Positions 41,954 through 55,567 of a DNA stretch of 64,000 nt are shown here, piece by piece (position 1 is the first letter of the stretch; each line of letters opens with the position of its first letter). The stretch covers positions 17,608,044 to 17,672,043 of the forward strand of contig CM054144.1 in assembly GCA_028751875.1 (NCBI GenBank). Reading direction: 5' to 3'. The translations under genes were made by a program, and so were the position numbers. Origin of the DNA: Rapana venosa (lineage: Eukaryota; Mollusca; Gastropoda; Neogastropoda; Muricidae). Under the pieces are notes generated by a model. That model did not search any database, was not told the DNA's origin, and was given only the letters and a program-made list of their open reading frames with translations.

Positions 41954-44900
41954 AGGGGAGAGGTTGTCAGTGGTCGACCACTGCTGGTCAGATTGTCCAC
42001 CTTCACCACATTTGGCCTCCTTCACAGCCTCGCCACTACTGCAATCTTAAATGCTAACTTATGATGGTACTTTCTAATCAACATTTACTGAACAAAGACC
42101 TAACTGCAGTCATCATTTATTCCTTGATGATACCCATCATTTTATTGTGTACAGAAAAATTGACAACTTGAAGTAATGTAGGCCTGGAAAAGAAAGCTAC
42201 TCAAGAGGTAGTGTGCAATGCAAAAGTGCATTTATTACTTACTGTGTATTTCTGTGCAAAACAGCTGTGGAACACTTTGGACTGTGGACCAGGAATGTGT
42301 GTTGTGCATGTTCTTCCATTATTGTCAGGCCCTTTACTGCATGTTTGCTTTGCCGTCAGTATTTTCACACATTGCTGTCTTTTTGTTCTCAGCGAGGTTC
42401 AGAATCTGAAAGTATAGACTTTTTTTCAATGTTTATGTTGAGCTTGATATGATCTGTTTTATATTTTACTGTGCCCCACTTTTGGAAAGATTTCCTGTGC
42501 CTCTTCATTGTAACTGTATCTCAGGGCATTATGACGACAGCACATGGTTCCATTTTCCCTCTGGAAAAGACTGAGTGAAACACATTCAGATCATGTATCA
42601 GTCACTGTCTTTATTTCATCATAGCTCTGATGGTTTGGTTGGGGTGGTTTTGGTTGTTTTTTTTTGTTATTGTGTCCTTTTTTGTTATTTATTAAGTGCA
42701 CAGACTGTGTTTCCACTTGAGAACCTGCGGTTTATTTTAGTGTTATGTGTTCATTACCAGTTGTTTTGGAATTAGCCCTTTAGGTTGATGTCGTATGTTC
42801 GTTTTACGTTTTTATGTACATATTTTATGATGAGCTCAACAGATATCGGAAACCAGAAAAAAATTTATTTTGATTTCTCTTCATGTAGGCTTGGTTCTTT
42901 TGCTGTGAAATGCATTTACTTTGGCTCATCCAAACTTTATCATTACTTTCTACATTTATGGTTAGTATTGTGTGCAATTTTTCTCATGATCATCTTAGAG
43001 TTCTCCTTGTGGTGTGGAGTATTCTAGTCAGAGAAACTGTGTAGCTGTGAAAAAAGCAGTATGCTTATGTTCATGTAGTGGAAATGTAAAGTCTCAGAAG
43101 CTGACAGAGAGGAAGATACTCCCATCTCTATGGCAGAGGATGAAGCACACACTTCTGATGGAAGCAAAACATGTGAAGTTAGTTAGCCTGCAAATCTTGC
43201 CTTCCCTCTAGGGTTGATATCATCACTTTATAGTAAGAATGGTTATTCATATTGATTCCTTGCAAGGTCTTGTCAAGATCAGAGTGCATTGCACACTACA
43301 TGCCAACTGTTTTTTGATGAGCATTTTCTTTTTGTACAAGATGACTTCCTCTGTGTGTGAGCTGTTTATAGATTTTTTTTTAATGCCGCAATTTTTTTCT
43401 TTGTGTGTTCCTGTACAGATCTTTTTAGACATTTTTCCTGAGATTTTTGTGCAAAGCTGAACCAGGATATAAGAAAATTTTAGAATAATAGCTGATTCTG
43501 TGTGTATTTTCCACACATGCAGAGAAATATGTTGTCACCATTTCAGCCCCACATTTTTTAAAGTCTTTTCTGTTGATTTTGTTACGGTTTGGTTTTGTTT
43601 ATATCTGCTCTGCTTTTTTTGTTGTCATCTTGAACTCACTTTTTCTGTTCATAATGTATATTATCAATATCTATCTATGAATTTAACTTTTCTTTTTTGT
43701 TTGTTTGTTTTTTGTTGTTTTTTTATTTTTTTTTTTTAATATTTGACACTGCCACAAAGCTTTTGTTGTTGTCACATTCTGTTACCTATCACCAATAATT
43801 TTTATTAACTCCCCTTCACCTTTTTGCATGTAATTTTGTCACTGTAGTAATCGCACAATTTGTTATTATTTGTGGCATTGAAATAAGTTCCTTTATTGTT
43901 TGTTCAGTTTTTGGTACAAAATGTTGATGCACATTGTTTAGACCTAATGTGATGCTTAGACACAGAAATAGCATATGATATGAACAAAAAGTTAAGGGCA
44001 GCTTTTAATCTAAGGTAAGGGGGGAAAAGCAGAAAAGACTCCTGTAACAAGAAAAAGGAATGGAACTGATAGTTAACTTTTGCACCATTTCCAGGGAAGT
44101 CATCTATACACATATTCACAACCGGTTGGTAAATTCTGGAAATGTTTTTGTTGAATTTGAAACAAAGACTTGTTGATTCATGTGCAATATCAAAATGGCT
44201 TAACTTTTGTTAGTGCTAAAGAAAGCATTGATTTTTCTTTATCAGATATGCAGACTTATAGTAAACTTTTGCATGAATATTAAAGCATAAATATAAGTAC
44301 ATGAAATCTGTAGATAGATACATATCAGAATGTGTGCAGTATGGTGGGAAATTAAATGCTAAATACTATAAAGGATTTATTAGGGACTTTAACTGATTTT
44401 GGAAGTGGATAAGGTCTGCAAAAAAAAAGTCAAGCCATATGGAATATTTACTCCAGTCCTTTGTTGTCATTGTGCTTTAAGTTTGTTATTGTTGTTTGAA
44501 AATACAAGTTTGCTCTGCAGCCATGAAACATGTTGATCACACACTGTTCCAGTTCACTATAAAACAAAAATGGAATGTAAGTCATTTGAAATCAGCAGTA
44601 CCGAGTGTGTGAATCTGAAATTTAGGTGTGTATTGTTTTTTTCTAGAAAGAGTGTGAGGTACATTTTGGAATGGAATCAGGGTAAGAGAAGAGTCATGCT
44701 TTAGACTGGTGTTGCATAACAGCGCTTCTCACCTGTAAATATCATGCACAAAAGCACACAGTTTATAAACACATTACTGAAAGATAGGATTGATACACTG
44801 CATTCTCTTGGGTTAAAACCAGCATAAACGTGTTCCATACAAATGACCAAGACCACAGTGTACCCCTGCTTGATTGCTTCCAACAAAGTTTTTAGCCATC

Positions 44901-45645
44901 TGTGTCATCTGCAGATCAGTCGTCCAAGGTATTTCTTCAGACAAAAATTAAATTAACATTTCACTTATTGTTAACAAACAGTACAATGTCTTCAGGCATA
45001 AAATGTAGCTCCTTTAGAATGTAGTCTATAAATGCAGACTTGACAGTAATATTGCTGCTGCCTTTTCTTTTAACTTTGCGGTGTATAATGGCTGTGTGGT
45101 TTAGTTAACATTCTAACTTATGATTTTGTTTCATACAGGGTTTTTTTGTCATACTAAATACTGGAAGCAATAGCTTATTGGACAGTTTCATAAAGAGAAA
45201 CAAACAAAATAAATCATCAGTGGCATCTGCATTATATACACATTGGCTAAAATCTGCATTCATGCTGCACATCCACATTAGTTCAGTTGCATTCTGTAGT
45301 TTTATCAGAGCCACAAGCAATATTCATTTTTCTGAAAAATTGTGTTGAAAGCATCTCATAAGAGACGGGAAATTCCACCAGACTCGCTGAAAGCCTATCA
45401 GGATGATTATTTTACAACACTGATTTTTGTCTTGATGCATTGAAACCTTACACCATCAGGAATCATTAGCCGACATACAAGTGCAAAGACAGCGAAACCA
45501 GTTGACTGTTGTGCAATGGAGAACCTTATATAACAAACATTTCATTATTAAAACCATAAACCATTTTATATTGTCATCTGTATACATGTGCTTGCATGCA
45601 AGTCAATGTGTATGTTTTATAAATAAATTTTATAAAAGCTAAAAA
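41954..45645 (+). other. Probable long septin 3' UTR / 3' flank
   Basis: AT-rich unique sequence with no credible coding exon follows the stop codon. An AATAAA hexamer at 45622-45627 just before a SINE copy is a candidate distal poly(A) signal, which would give a 3' UTR of about 3.7 kb. Nearer poly(A) sites cannot be excluded. The assignment rests on position only. Confidence 0.4.
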
Positions 45646-45775
45646 GGGCTTTTATGTGTTTTTCTCCATTTTCCCAGTGTGATTATTTTACCTAAGTATG
45701 CAAACCAGTACAAAAAGAGCTTGTTACATGATGTGAAAAAAAATGTTCACCACTTAGGTAGTTACTTACTTACTT

Positions 45776-46112
45776 ATTCTTTTATATAGAGGATAATGGA
45801 ATAAGCACTTATGTGCTTTTTTACATCCAGTCCCCGTGTGTAAGCGAATTCGTAAATTATGTCATCTGTTCTCACCGGCACACAATGGCCTACTCTTACG
45901 AAAGCGGAACAGGATTTAACGTGTGCGCAAGATGTTCTGCGTGCGTTCGCACACGGGGCCTCAGTTTATAGTCTCATCCGAAGGACTTTTGGGGAGAGTG
46001 GAGTCTGAACTGATGTTAACTCCAGGGGAAAATATCCCCTTGAACAGGAATCGAACCCGGGTCGTCAGATTGCGAGCGCAATGATCTGACCACTAGGCTA
46101 TCCCGTCCTCCT
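45776..46112 (-). mobile_element. SINE family A, full-length copy A7
   Basis: Full length and well preserved. The head, read on minus, is GGGATAGCCTAGTGGTCAGA with B box GGGTTCGATTCC. It sits just beyond the candidate septin poly(A) signal. Confidence 0.88.
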
Positions 46113-46419
46113 GTCATTCTATCTTCAGGATGATATTGTCTAAGTAAAACACCAATATTCATGTTAATTTCATGTTAAGCATTCCTTCCAGTATGGTAGT
46201 CTACTCGGATAGAGGGAATAGGATTTAACTAACAAATACACAAAATAAAGACAAACTTAAAGACAAAGGTTATGCATATGATGAGCAAGTCTCTTCCAAA
46301 GGACTAGAAGGAAATAAGCTTGCAGTCTTCCCTCACCCCTTCCCCATTGCAATCACCAGAAAATACGCTACAGTCACTCTTTGTATGTGTGTGTCTCTCT
46401 CTCATTTTAACATGAAGAA

Positions 46420-46780
46420 AAGACAGGAGATGAGGAGGTGAACCGATAGTCTGGAGGCAACACTCCTGTCTAGAAAGCGAGAAGTCACAGAGTTGACCCC
46501 CATTTGAACCTGAACTTTTTCCTCCATCTACAAGACTTTGAGTGCCAGTTTGGGAGCTTGTCTTTCAAATGAGACCAAAAACAAAAACCAAGGTCCCATG
46601 TGCAGTGTATTTAGCAAATGTAAAAGCACCCATACAGCACGCAAATCCAGCATAACTCAAGTCAAGGGCCCAGAGCTAAAATCAGCCCCTTCCTTTACCA
46701 CGTCCTAGTGTGGTCAGTTTAGTGCTATAATTAGCACCAGCTAGGATGGATTGGATAGTAGCTGAAAGTGGGGGAAACTG
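46420..46780 (+). mobile_element. Probable decayed tRNA-related SINE
   Basis: Contains ACCAAGGTCCCATGTGCAGT, shared with family A bodies (compare 16.87 kb), and an upstream segment resembling a tRNA head (GATAGTCTGGAGGCAAC). Boundaries are uncertain. Confidence 0.45.
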
Positions 46781-46799
46781 ACAGCTGTGCACAGCAAAA

Positions 46800-49700
46800 A
46801 GAAAGGGGTTCCTGGCAAAATTCTGTTGGAAAAAAGCCACTATCATAATGAAACAAATACACATAAACAGGAAAATTACAAATTTGTAAAAAAATCATCT
46901 GTGAAATATAATTATGAGTTCACTCTGTCATTTCAACTGTCGCTTTTGCATCAGAAGTGCCAGTTGTCAGTGTTGTTGAGTTTGTGGTGCATTACAGTTA
47001 TAGGTGTCAAGGTTCATGTCGCCATCACCAAAGCAGCAGTCTTAGTATTATGTACAATACTTGTGACCACACAAAAACAAGGGTACTCTGTAAGTGAATT
47101 TAATTAATAGATGAACAAATATCAACAACCAAATTGATACATAGCTGACAAGCTTTCAAATGCCAGTCACATCAACCATATCTCCCCCACTCCCCCCCAC
47201 ACAGAAAAAAAATTCTCTGGCTATACATATTCAAAACATGCTGCATAATTATGTTTATTATATGTTGATATAAAAAGTACTGTTTGAAGGGATTGCTTTC
47301 TTTTTTCATTCAATAAGATAATATATGGAATGACAAAAATAAATGTTCCATCAGGAGATATTACATATTTCACCTGCGAACAATTCCAGTGCTTTAAAAT
47401 CGAACGATACAAAGTCCAGTTATGGGTTATCACTGAACATCCCTGAAGTTTCTTGCACAAAGGGACTTACTGTCTGTCCAATTAATTTACCAATCAGTTG
47501 GGTGAATGATTGTACAGTTAGTTTACAATGAAAACTTGTAGAAGGGAATAAGAATGGTGTAATGTCTACCGGGAAATTTTTCAATCTTGTCGCTCCTTTC
47601 CTTCTATAAACGAAAGTCAACAATATACAAATATAGAGTGAAAGTATTAAAGGATGACATCCTTTCTATCTAAAAGACAGTCCCTGGAAAGTTACACATG
47701 TACCACATAAATCAAATTTTTTAAAAACACAATGGGCCAGAAACATTCATGAATCGCACAGTCATCTTGAACAACTTCACTCAGACTAAAACTGAAAGAG
47801 CAGACAAATAGTACAGCTACTGATTACAGTGATAAAACTCATCCTCAGGAAATGGTGATCACAAATCTTCATTCACCCATCACTTCAACCGCACCCTTTT
47901 CATGCAATTTCAACTGCTCAGTGTTTTGACAGTGCAAGAACATCACAAAATATCAAATATAGGACATATTCTGGGAACATTTTTCAAACAATTTGGGGCA
48001 TACTCCCTTTGACTGTAGCTTGCAGCACAAAATGTTTTAGACCTGACCTGATTGGCTCTAAATCTGAATTAAAAGTGCCTAACTACAGCAGTTAAATTCC
48101 ACTTCTTTCTATAAAAACAACATATTAGACACTCTGACAGTATTTTTTATTTTTCTTTCATCCAGTCAAATGAACACACGGTAGGGGTTGACACAGTATT
48201 GAAACTGGCAACTCAGTATTTCTATATTTAAAACTAAACAAAAAACGTTGTACTCAATAACACTAACAGCTGGCTGGTGTCATTTTAGACTAGATGCAAG
48301 TCAAGTCGAATAATGCAAATATTAAATCATTCCAAGATTTTTTTTTTCAAACTGAAACAGAAACCTTCAGTAAAAGTTTTATATTTTTTGTCAAGACATC
48401 CCAGCAGAATCAAATTAATTTCATCAAAGCAACAATTTGTTTTGCAAGAAAGTGGTGATCATACAAGAAATTTCAGAACAGGTATGAAGTATAAACTGAA
48501 TCAGTAGTAAAGTTAGTTGCTGTCTCTGTTTACCTTTGTAGATAAAACAATGAATTTCACCTTGCAGGGTATCAAATTCATTGGGAAAGCCTTTAAACTC
48601 CTTTATACCCTCCACTGTATAGAAGAGGCAGCTTCCAAAGTGTTTTGATTTCAACAGCAGCAAACTGGATTCAACAAATTCAAACCAGTTTGCTTCTCAA
48701 ACAGCTCACTGCTAAGTCACACAATTTGAACAAAGTCTGCTGCAATTTCTCTGCCACATAATACTGTCCTTTAGGACAAAGACCATTCAGTTTGGACTAA
48801 TTTCAAATTATGCATGCAGTTTACAGACAAAGACTACCTGCAGCCACGACACTCGATCAAGAAATGAATTAAGACTTCTTATTTTTTAAAATGTTTAAAG
48901 GAAATTCAAACAAAGCCGATTATGATTACTTTCATGAAAACACAAAAACACACACACACCCAACAGTACTTTCACTTCCACAAAACCAAGGTCTTGAGTA
49001 TCAAATGTAATAACAACAAATTATTTTGCAACCACATCAATGAAAATGCTCCAGCTTATTCAAAATCCAAAATACATAATAACTTATGAAATATTTCTTT
49101 TGCCTTTCTTACTGAGTGTACATGTCACACTCTTTGGGGTTTTTTATGTTTGCCAAGACTGTAAGCCCAGGACCCCAAACCAGGACCTGCAGTCAAAGTT
49201 ATTTCTGCTGTGCTGCAAAGGTCTCATGGAGCTGCTAGTCCAGGATTTATTATTTTATCATTATGCTTGTCAAATCAAGAATATTTTAACAGTATGGAGG
49301 TTTTCTTTGAAAGAAAAATCTCCCTGTGTTTCCAAAACCTTTCCACCACCTATATGCCAACAAATGCAAGCAATATTGGAGAAAAGCTGAGCATCTGAAT
49401 CTTTTAGGAGCAACATTCCTTTCTTCTTGCTTTTTGTTCAATGTCAAAAGCATAGCATCTACTTTTGCACAATAAAAACTGCTACAAAATGGATTTTTGA
49501 GAAAATATTTCCCCCTCACCTGCCTAAGAAAGATTTTTTTATTCAATGCAAGTTTGATTTTTTTAATCAATGCAAGTTTGCTACAGCATCTGTATTTTCA
49601 CCTTCAAATACAAAACTGCATACTATTACTATGCTTTAAAATTCTACACAATGGTTGCAGATGCGATCCAACTTCTATACCAAAACTATTTTCTGTGCTG

Positions 49701-50263
49701 CTGTGTTTACTGTCTCTATATACCTGATAATCTGACATCAACAATAATGCACTTACATATCAATTAAAAGAAACACCCTGAACATTTTGAAAACTACTGA
49801 GTAGGTGAAGTTGGGGATATGGTACCATGAATATTCATTTAAAGGCTAGATACACTATTAAATCTAGTGTTTCAGTAAAAAGTCACAGATTTTTTTCAGC
49901 TAAAAAACCTCAAATCCAAACAAGCTTACAATTTTCTTAAATACTTACTTTTTTTTTAAGTGTGCTTTTTCACCCTAAAAGTTAAAATCTGCAGGACTAT
50001 AGTCACACAAAACTGGGAACTTTAGGCAGACAAAAGGATTAACACATTTTCATAGACTGAAGGTACTAACACTAATGACTGCATCTATAACTAACACACA
50101 AACACACATCAAAAGGCATGTCTGACTGAAACTTCTTTCACAGATTATACCAATACAGGAACACAAGTGAAAAAGGAAAAAACCCACACTTGCAACAGAT
50201 GTTGTTTTCAAACATGCAAATATTTCTGATTTTCATCCAAGACTGAATTAACATCTGCCAAAC

Positions 50264-50354
<91 letters not shown>

Positions 50355-50590
50355 CTGAATTCACATATGCCAAACACCAGAGAAAGAGAGCAAGACTGAA
50401 TTCACATCTGCCAAACAGAGGGAGAGAGAAAAGAATGGAAACTACACACAAAATTAAATACCAATAAAAATACAACCCCCCTCACACTCAACACTCCTCT
50501 CAAGTTCTTCAGTTACCTCACATTCACACAGGAGTGGAACAGTTACAACAGAAAGGCAAACACTCTTAGCGGCCATGTGACCTACACCGG
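46800..50590 (-). other. TMEM33 3' UTR / 3' flank; nothing else seen
   Basis: AT-rich unique sequence downstream of the TMEM33 stop. Several TTTATT hexamers (AATAAA on minus) could serve as poly(A) signals but none stands out. A (GA)n tract with a 45-bp repeated GACTGAATTCACATCTGCCA motif lies at 50240-50440. Confidence 0.4.
50240..50440. repeat. (GA)n tract with three copies of a CTGAATTCACATCTGCCAAA motif
   Basis: The motif occurs at about 50242, 50355 and 50393 with GA-rich DNA between copies. Confidence 0.8.
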
Positions 50591-50594
50591 CACG

Positions 50595-50730
50595 TCACTG
50601 GGCAGCAACAACAGGCGCCAGGCGGGAGATGACACCGATGGCACGGAAACACAAGTTGCGCACAAACTGGGGACACTGGGGCTTGCTGCACAGGTACTCC
50701 ACTGTAATCCGCAGCTCAGTGAACAGCGTT
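50595..50730 (-). CDS. TMEM33: TMEM33 terminal exon 7
   Basis: Encodes TLFTELRITVEYLCSKPQCP, QFVRNLCFRAIGVISRLAPV and VAAQ, then TGA. It matches the C-terminus of human TMEM33 (LFxELRI, ISRLAP). Acceptor TTCTGCAG. Confidence 0.95.
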
Positions 50731-53700
50731 CTGCAGAAGGTAACATCACACCAGCCATCAACTCCTCTATAACCACATCATCTATCACTATACAGTGATT
50801 TGTCTCTGCAAGATATAGCGCTATATAAATTCCATTTATTATTATTATACATCTCATCTTCTTTTGTTCTTTTTTTTTCCTCTTCTACATGTATCTAAGT
50901 GTCCACAATGGTTAAAAGTGGAAACAAAATTTCATTCATCCAAGCTGAAAATGATGACTGAGTTTGAAAGACAAATCACCAGTCTTTTGATTTTTTTTCT
51001 TCAGTCTTTTGATCTTGATAATTTATGTTTGTTAATGCAGAAATAGTAGTGGAGGAAAACAAGTGCAGGTAACCACTTACAACTTCTCAATCATTTTTTA
51101 AAATGATTTTATAAGATTCCTTAAAAAAAAATTTTAAACATTAAAAAACACCTAGAAAATAGAACCTTTCAATGACAGCATTTTTAGGCATTTTTGTGTA
51201 AGAACCATGCCCTTGGCCTGACCTGACTCAAGTTTGGGCTCCTGGATGAGCCTTCATCAGAGGTCTCAGCGGTGATTGAAGCTTCACCTGCTGTGGTACC
51301 TTACAGTAACACACTTTTCAGAATTGAGAAATGTCAATTGCATTCACAAGAATATTTTATATTCCTGTGGCCTTTTAAAGCTGCCATCAAAAGATGATGA
51401 TAAAAAAAGAGGAAGAAAATATGCTTAAAATATATGTTGCACAAAAAAAAAAGTATATATAATTTATGTTTGGTGATATAAAGGAAAGGCAAGGTCAGGA
51501 AACCTTTAACTGCAAAAAAGGACAACAACTTTTGTGATCAACAAAAGCACCAGTTTTCAGTCGATGATATTTGTCAATATACCTTTTCATCCTAGCATAC
51601 ACATAGATAACAGGCACAGGAGACACTACAATCTACAGGAACCTTCCTCTCTACGTTCCATTGGAAATGTGCAAATATCTTAGCACTCCCCTTATGGTTT
51701 ACCCCTGTCTCTAATATTTATACACACACCCCCACCCACCACCACCACCACCATCTCTGTGACAAGCCATCAATTGCTCTAAGAGTGCCAAAACTACTCA
51801 CCTGCAGTAGGGGTTTCTGCGTGAGGAGTATCGCAGTACCAGGAAACGATAATAAACAAAGGGGGTGAAAATGCTGGCTTTTCCTCTGCAACATACATAT
51901 GTATAGGAGCTCATGTCAAAGAACAGAACAAAATAAAACAAGTTCAGTAAAGTAATACCACAGATTTTATTAGTCACTGACTTACTGAGAGTAACTCCAA
52001 AATATAAACCTGGGACCAATAGTACTTGGAAATTAAAAACAAGTAAACACAGTTCTGAAATGCTACCATCTAAATTGTGTATTTTTGTGACCAAGTTTTC
52101 CCATTTTGTATTCAAGTAATCTCTCCCTGACACAGGATAATGAAAAAAATTCTAGAAGAAATTATATCTGTTTAACATCTTTTTTCTTTCCAGATTAACT
52201 GATCACCCACAGGAGTTACAAAAGTATCAATTTATGTTTCTGAATTCTAAAATTAACAAAAAATCTGATCTTTTAGTTTTGTTTTCTTATCAGTTTTTCA
52301 GTGGTTTTAGTCAGTTTTCTTATTTTTTCAGTATTCTAACCACTTATAAAATGATGTAGTAATAATACTATGAGAAAACAAATCACACCAAAAAAAAAAA
52401 CCTAACAAGGCCTCAGATAACAGTGTTGTAAAGATTGCTCAAAATGACGATACTATCCTTTTAGCATGCATTAATTATGGCAGAGGTGGAGGAATGGTAC
52501 TTACGAAAACAACATGACAATGACTGTAGGCATCAGGAAGATTTCATTGCAGGCGATGAAACGCAGAATGTTGACCTGTTGCTGCTCCAGTTTAGCAATC
52601 ATGTTCCTCAGAAACTGCATCGACTGAGGCCCCATTGTCTGCATTCAGCAACAGACCCATTTTATTTTCTCTACTTCCACCACAGATGTCTCTTGAAGGC
52701 AAATAAAACTCTACCTCAGAAAACAACACACAGACTTTTCATAACTTCCACCACTGATGACTCTTGTAGGCAAACAACATTATACTTCACAAAACAACAC
52801 ATATGACTTCCCATAGTTAGCACCTACATCAGAATTACATTTTAAAATAAAAATCACAAAGCAGTATCTCCACATATATCAAAGACTAGTTACAGGCAGA
52901 AACTTCACAATTCACTTACTCCTACCTCCCATACATCTGAATTACCTTGAGAATGTTCCCTGAAAAATAACTTTTTTGCATTCAGAATTATTTCCTTGGA
53001 AATAACTGCCTTTATTGATTGTAATAGAGATCATATCTCCTAATATATCTACTACCTTCCTCCTTCATCTGTTACATAAAGCTGTAGCAAGAAAATTGCT
53101 TTATCAACAGACACAAACTTACATTGAGCAGGGCCTTGGTGAAGGAACAGGCATGCAGCAAAGCAAAGAGGAACACAGGCACAACCGCCACTGGTCATGT
53201 GTTAAAGAACAGTTCACTTCGTCAGCATTCTGTTAACATTATTATTATTTTTACTCTTTAAAGCCCAACATTTAAAAACAACATAAAAGCCAGTGATGAC
53301 TAAGTTGCTTTTATTATTTAGAACTCGGACCCAAAAAAACACCTCTGCAGGCGTACAATTAATATACCCACACCAATCTACACACATACCAAGAAGACAT
53401 ACACACATGCAAACACACGCATACACACATCCATATGCACACATAAACTAATTCAATCTATGAAAATAACTTCCACCCTGCCTTTACTGGTTGAAAAAAA
53501 CACCCTGAAAATTACAGACAGATTCATGGTTACTCACACAATCTTCTAAAAATCTTCAGATAAAATGCACAGCTTGACCCCTATCCCACCACCCCCACCC
53601 GCCCACCCCCTAACCCTTTTACTCCCTGCCCCTTCCCTCCAACAGTATTTACATCCAAAAGGATCAAAGGACACTGCCATAGGAGAAAACCACTTAATAT

Positions 53701-55567
53701 ATTTGATCTAGTCTATATGAGATAGAATAACCTTTTAAAACATGTTATGCTTGAACTAAAAATGGGGAAAAAAACAACTAAAAAGAAGGATACTGGTGAT
53801 GGGATAGCTGTTGATGAAGAGAAGAGCAAAGAAGAGATAGTGACAGCTATCTTCAGCCAGAAGACGCCGGAAGAAGTCCATGTTGAACTGCACATTGGGC
53901 AGTCTTTGATGGAGACGCAGGGCTGAGGTGGCAGCGCTGGCGATGAGTGCTCGCTGGTACAGGTTGAAGGGATTGCCTCTGAAACAGTACATGCTGAGCT
54001 GCTCATCGGAGGTCTTAGTTGCCTATGTTAACAAAAATGGTTCTGGTTTGAAAAATAACAATCCAATCCAATCCAATCTTGTTTTTAAAGCCCCACCAAC
54101 CACAGAGGCCATATCAGGGTAGTCTCCTTGTCAACTTTTGTTTTAAATCTGAGATTAAAACAGTGCAACTTTATATAATTATACAGATTAAAACAAACTT
54201 CATATTTAAACAGTGACTAACAAGAAAACCTTTTGGATGAGAGAATGCACATAGCATACACTAAGTGTACACATTCACACATATATGCACAACCACAAGC
54301 ATATCAACATCTAATCATGACAAAAGCTTGGTTAGTTCTCTACTCACTTGTTTATTTTACATTGGGTATTGCATAGTCCCATATCCTATGGTAGCTACAA
54401 AATATTATTATGTTCTAAAAATCATTACACTTCAAACAGATCTTGGTGAAGAAATTCAATCCAGATTTGAAGTGAGTGCAGCCTGAAAGTGCAGCTCAGC
54501 TGTTCACAATTAATAATAAAACATCAAATGGGCTGGAAAACAACATGAAATAATGAACCTTCAGTTTGGAAAAGATATAAACATACAGGTACTCATCTTT
54601 TGCAAATTAATTTGAATTTTTGACCCCAAACAATCATCTTGTTTGAGTCCTATCAGGATAATGGAAACACTTGCCACTCTCAGGTGTGATTTAACAGTAT
54701 ATTTCTTTTAATCTAATGTTCTTTTTCTAACATTAAACTACATAAACACTATACCATCTTACAGTATTGATGTGTCTGCATTTCAGATTTAAGTAACATG
54801 GAACAAATAAATAAGGGCTATGCTGTATGACTTTGTCAGTACAGTAGAATATATATATATGTAATTACTCAACTTCACCTGTTCATATTTAAACCGCAAA
54901 GAAAGAAAAACTGATGAAACAATAAAACCCCACTGACAAAAACAATACTATTACTGCACAGACTTGAGTAAACAATTCATAACTAAAACCAGTGAGTCAG
55001 ATTATTCTGTCTACCCAAAGATCGGCAGCAGAAACATGATGGTAGAGACCACTGTGAAAATACGCGTCAACCACAGCAGTGTTTCCACTTTGTTGGCCAT
55101 CAGATGATTCTGAAACACATGCGACACAGAACTTTAAATTTCAATGACTTCACAGACTCAAAGATATGTCATTATGTGTGTGTGTGTGGTGTGTGTGTGT
55201 GTGTGTGTGTCTGTGATTGTGTGAGACTAGGCACTCATGCATGCGACAGTGCAGTTGTATGTGCAAGACTGGGAGTGAGAGAGAGTGTTTAGAAAGTTCT
55301 GTGCATCTCTGAATAAACACGCAGATAGTACTTAATACATGTACAGGGCAATCACAAAATCAATATTTATTTTTAAAAACATTTTTTAAAGCTGGGTGTG
55401 TCTGTGTGTGTGTGTGTGTGTGTGGTGTGTCTGTGTCTGTGTCTGTGTGTAGGGGGGGGGGGGGGGGGGGACACCATTACCATGACAGAATTGCCCTGTG
55501 GTGGTGGTGGAGGTGAAGATGTTCCATTGGCACCACTGGTACTGTTGGAATTGTCAGTGTCTGCCAT
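50595..55567 (-). CDS. TMEM33: TMEM33 (Kr-h2/Pom33 family ER membrane protein), complete
   Basis: Seven exons, 55481-55567, 55015-55109, 53794-53978, 53123-53190, 52505-52638, 51802-51885 and 50595-50730, join to exactly 789 nt (262 aa plus stop). TMEM33 is a multi-pass ER and nuclear-envelope protein that interacts with reticulons and shapes ER tubules; it is also linked to stress signalling and nuclear pores (yeast Pom33). Diagnostic segments are TSALRLHQRLP, EDSCHYLFFALLFINSYPIT, NILRFIACNEIFLMP, YYRFLVLRYSSRRNPYCR and the C-terminal ISRLAP. Several hydrophobic helices are visible (LLWLTRIFTVVSTIMFLLPI; FFALLFINSYPI; VVPVFLFALLHAC; FLMPTVIVMLF). The N-terminus before the first helix is longer than in human and rich in Ser, Asn and Pro. 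Start is the first ATG. Confidence 0.96.
50785..50848 (+). mobile_element. SINE 3' tail fragment with (ATT)n end
   Basis: ATAGCGCTATATAAATTCCA then (TTA)n, in TMEM33 intron 6 about 55 bp upstream of exon 7. Confidence 0.6.
51802..51885 (-). CDS. TMEM33: TMEM33 exon 6
   Basis: Encodes GKASIFTPFVYYRFLVLRYS and SRRNPYC. The YRFLVLRYSSRRNPYCR stretch is nearly invariant in the family. Acceptor GTTGCAG, donor GCAG|GTGAGT. Confidence 0.96.
52505..52638 (-). CDS. TMEM33: TMEM33 exon 5
   Basis: Encodes TMGPQSMQFLRNMIAKLEQQ, QVNILRFIACNEIFLMPTVI and VMLF. Acceptor TGCAG, donor TTTTC|GTAAGT. Confidence 0.95.
53123..53190 (-). CDS. TMEM33: TMEM33 exon 4 (short, 68 bp)
   Basis: Encodes (M)AVVPVFLFALLHACSFTKAL and LN, the counterpart of human FPVLLFSLLHAATYTKKVL. 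Acceptor GACCAG, donor AAT|GTAAGT. Recognised by homology and exact phase fit. Confidence 0.92.
53794..53978 (-). CDS. TMEM33: TMEM33 exon 3
   Basis: Encodes GNPFNLYQRALIASAATSAL, RLHQRLPNVQFNMDFFRRLL and AEDSCHYLFFALLFINSYPI plus T. Acceptor TTTCAG. The exon ends ACCA|GTATCC, leaving A of the following Met codon. Confidence 0.95.
54055..54120 (-). repeat. SINE 3' end with (GATT)n-type tail
   Basis: On minus, CCCTGATATGGCCTCTGTGG to a GATTGGATTGGATT tail. A related fragment lies at 60125-60182. Confidence 0.5.
55015..55109 (-). CDS. TMEM33: TMEM33 exon 2 (first membrane helix)
   Basis: Encodes NHLMANKVETLLWLTRIFTV and VSTIMFLLPIF. Acceptor TTTCAG, donor TTTGG|GTAGAC. It corresponds to the MTNKLDTAMWLSRLFTV region of the human protein. 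Confidence 0.92.
55400..55471. repeat. (GT)n and 20-nt poly-G beside TMEM33 exon 1
   Basis: On the TMEM33 strand this is poly-C followed by (CA)n starting 13 bases after the exon 1 donor. Confidence 0.9.
55481..55567 (-). CDS. TMEM33: TMEM33 exon 1 (residues 1-29)
   Basis: Encodes MADTDNSNSTSGANGTSS, five prolines and QGNSVM, ending ATG|GTAATG in phase 0. MADT matches the start of vertebrate TMEM33. A 20-nt poly-C run begins within 13 bases of the donor on this strand and is followed by (CA)n. Confidence 0.88.
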
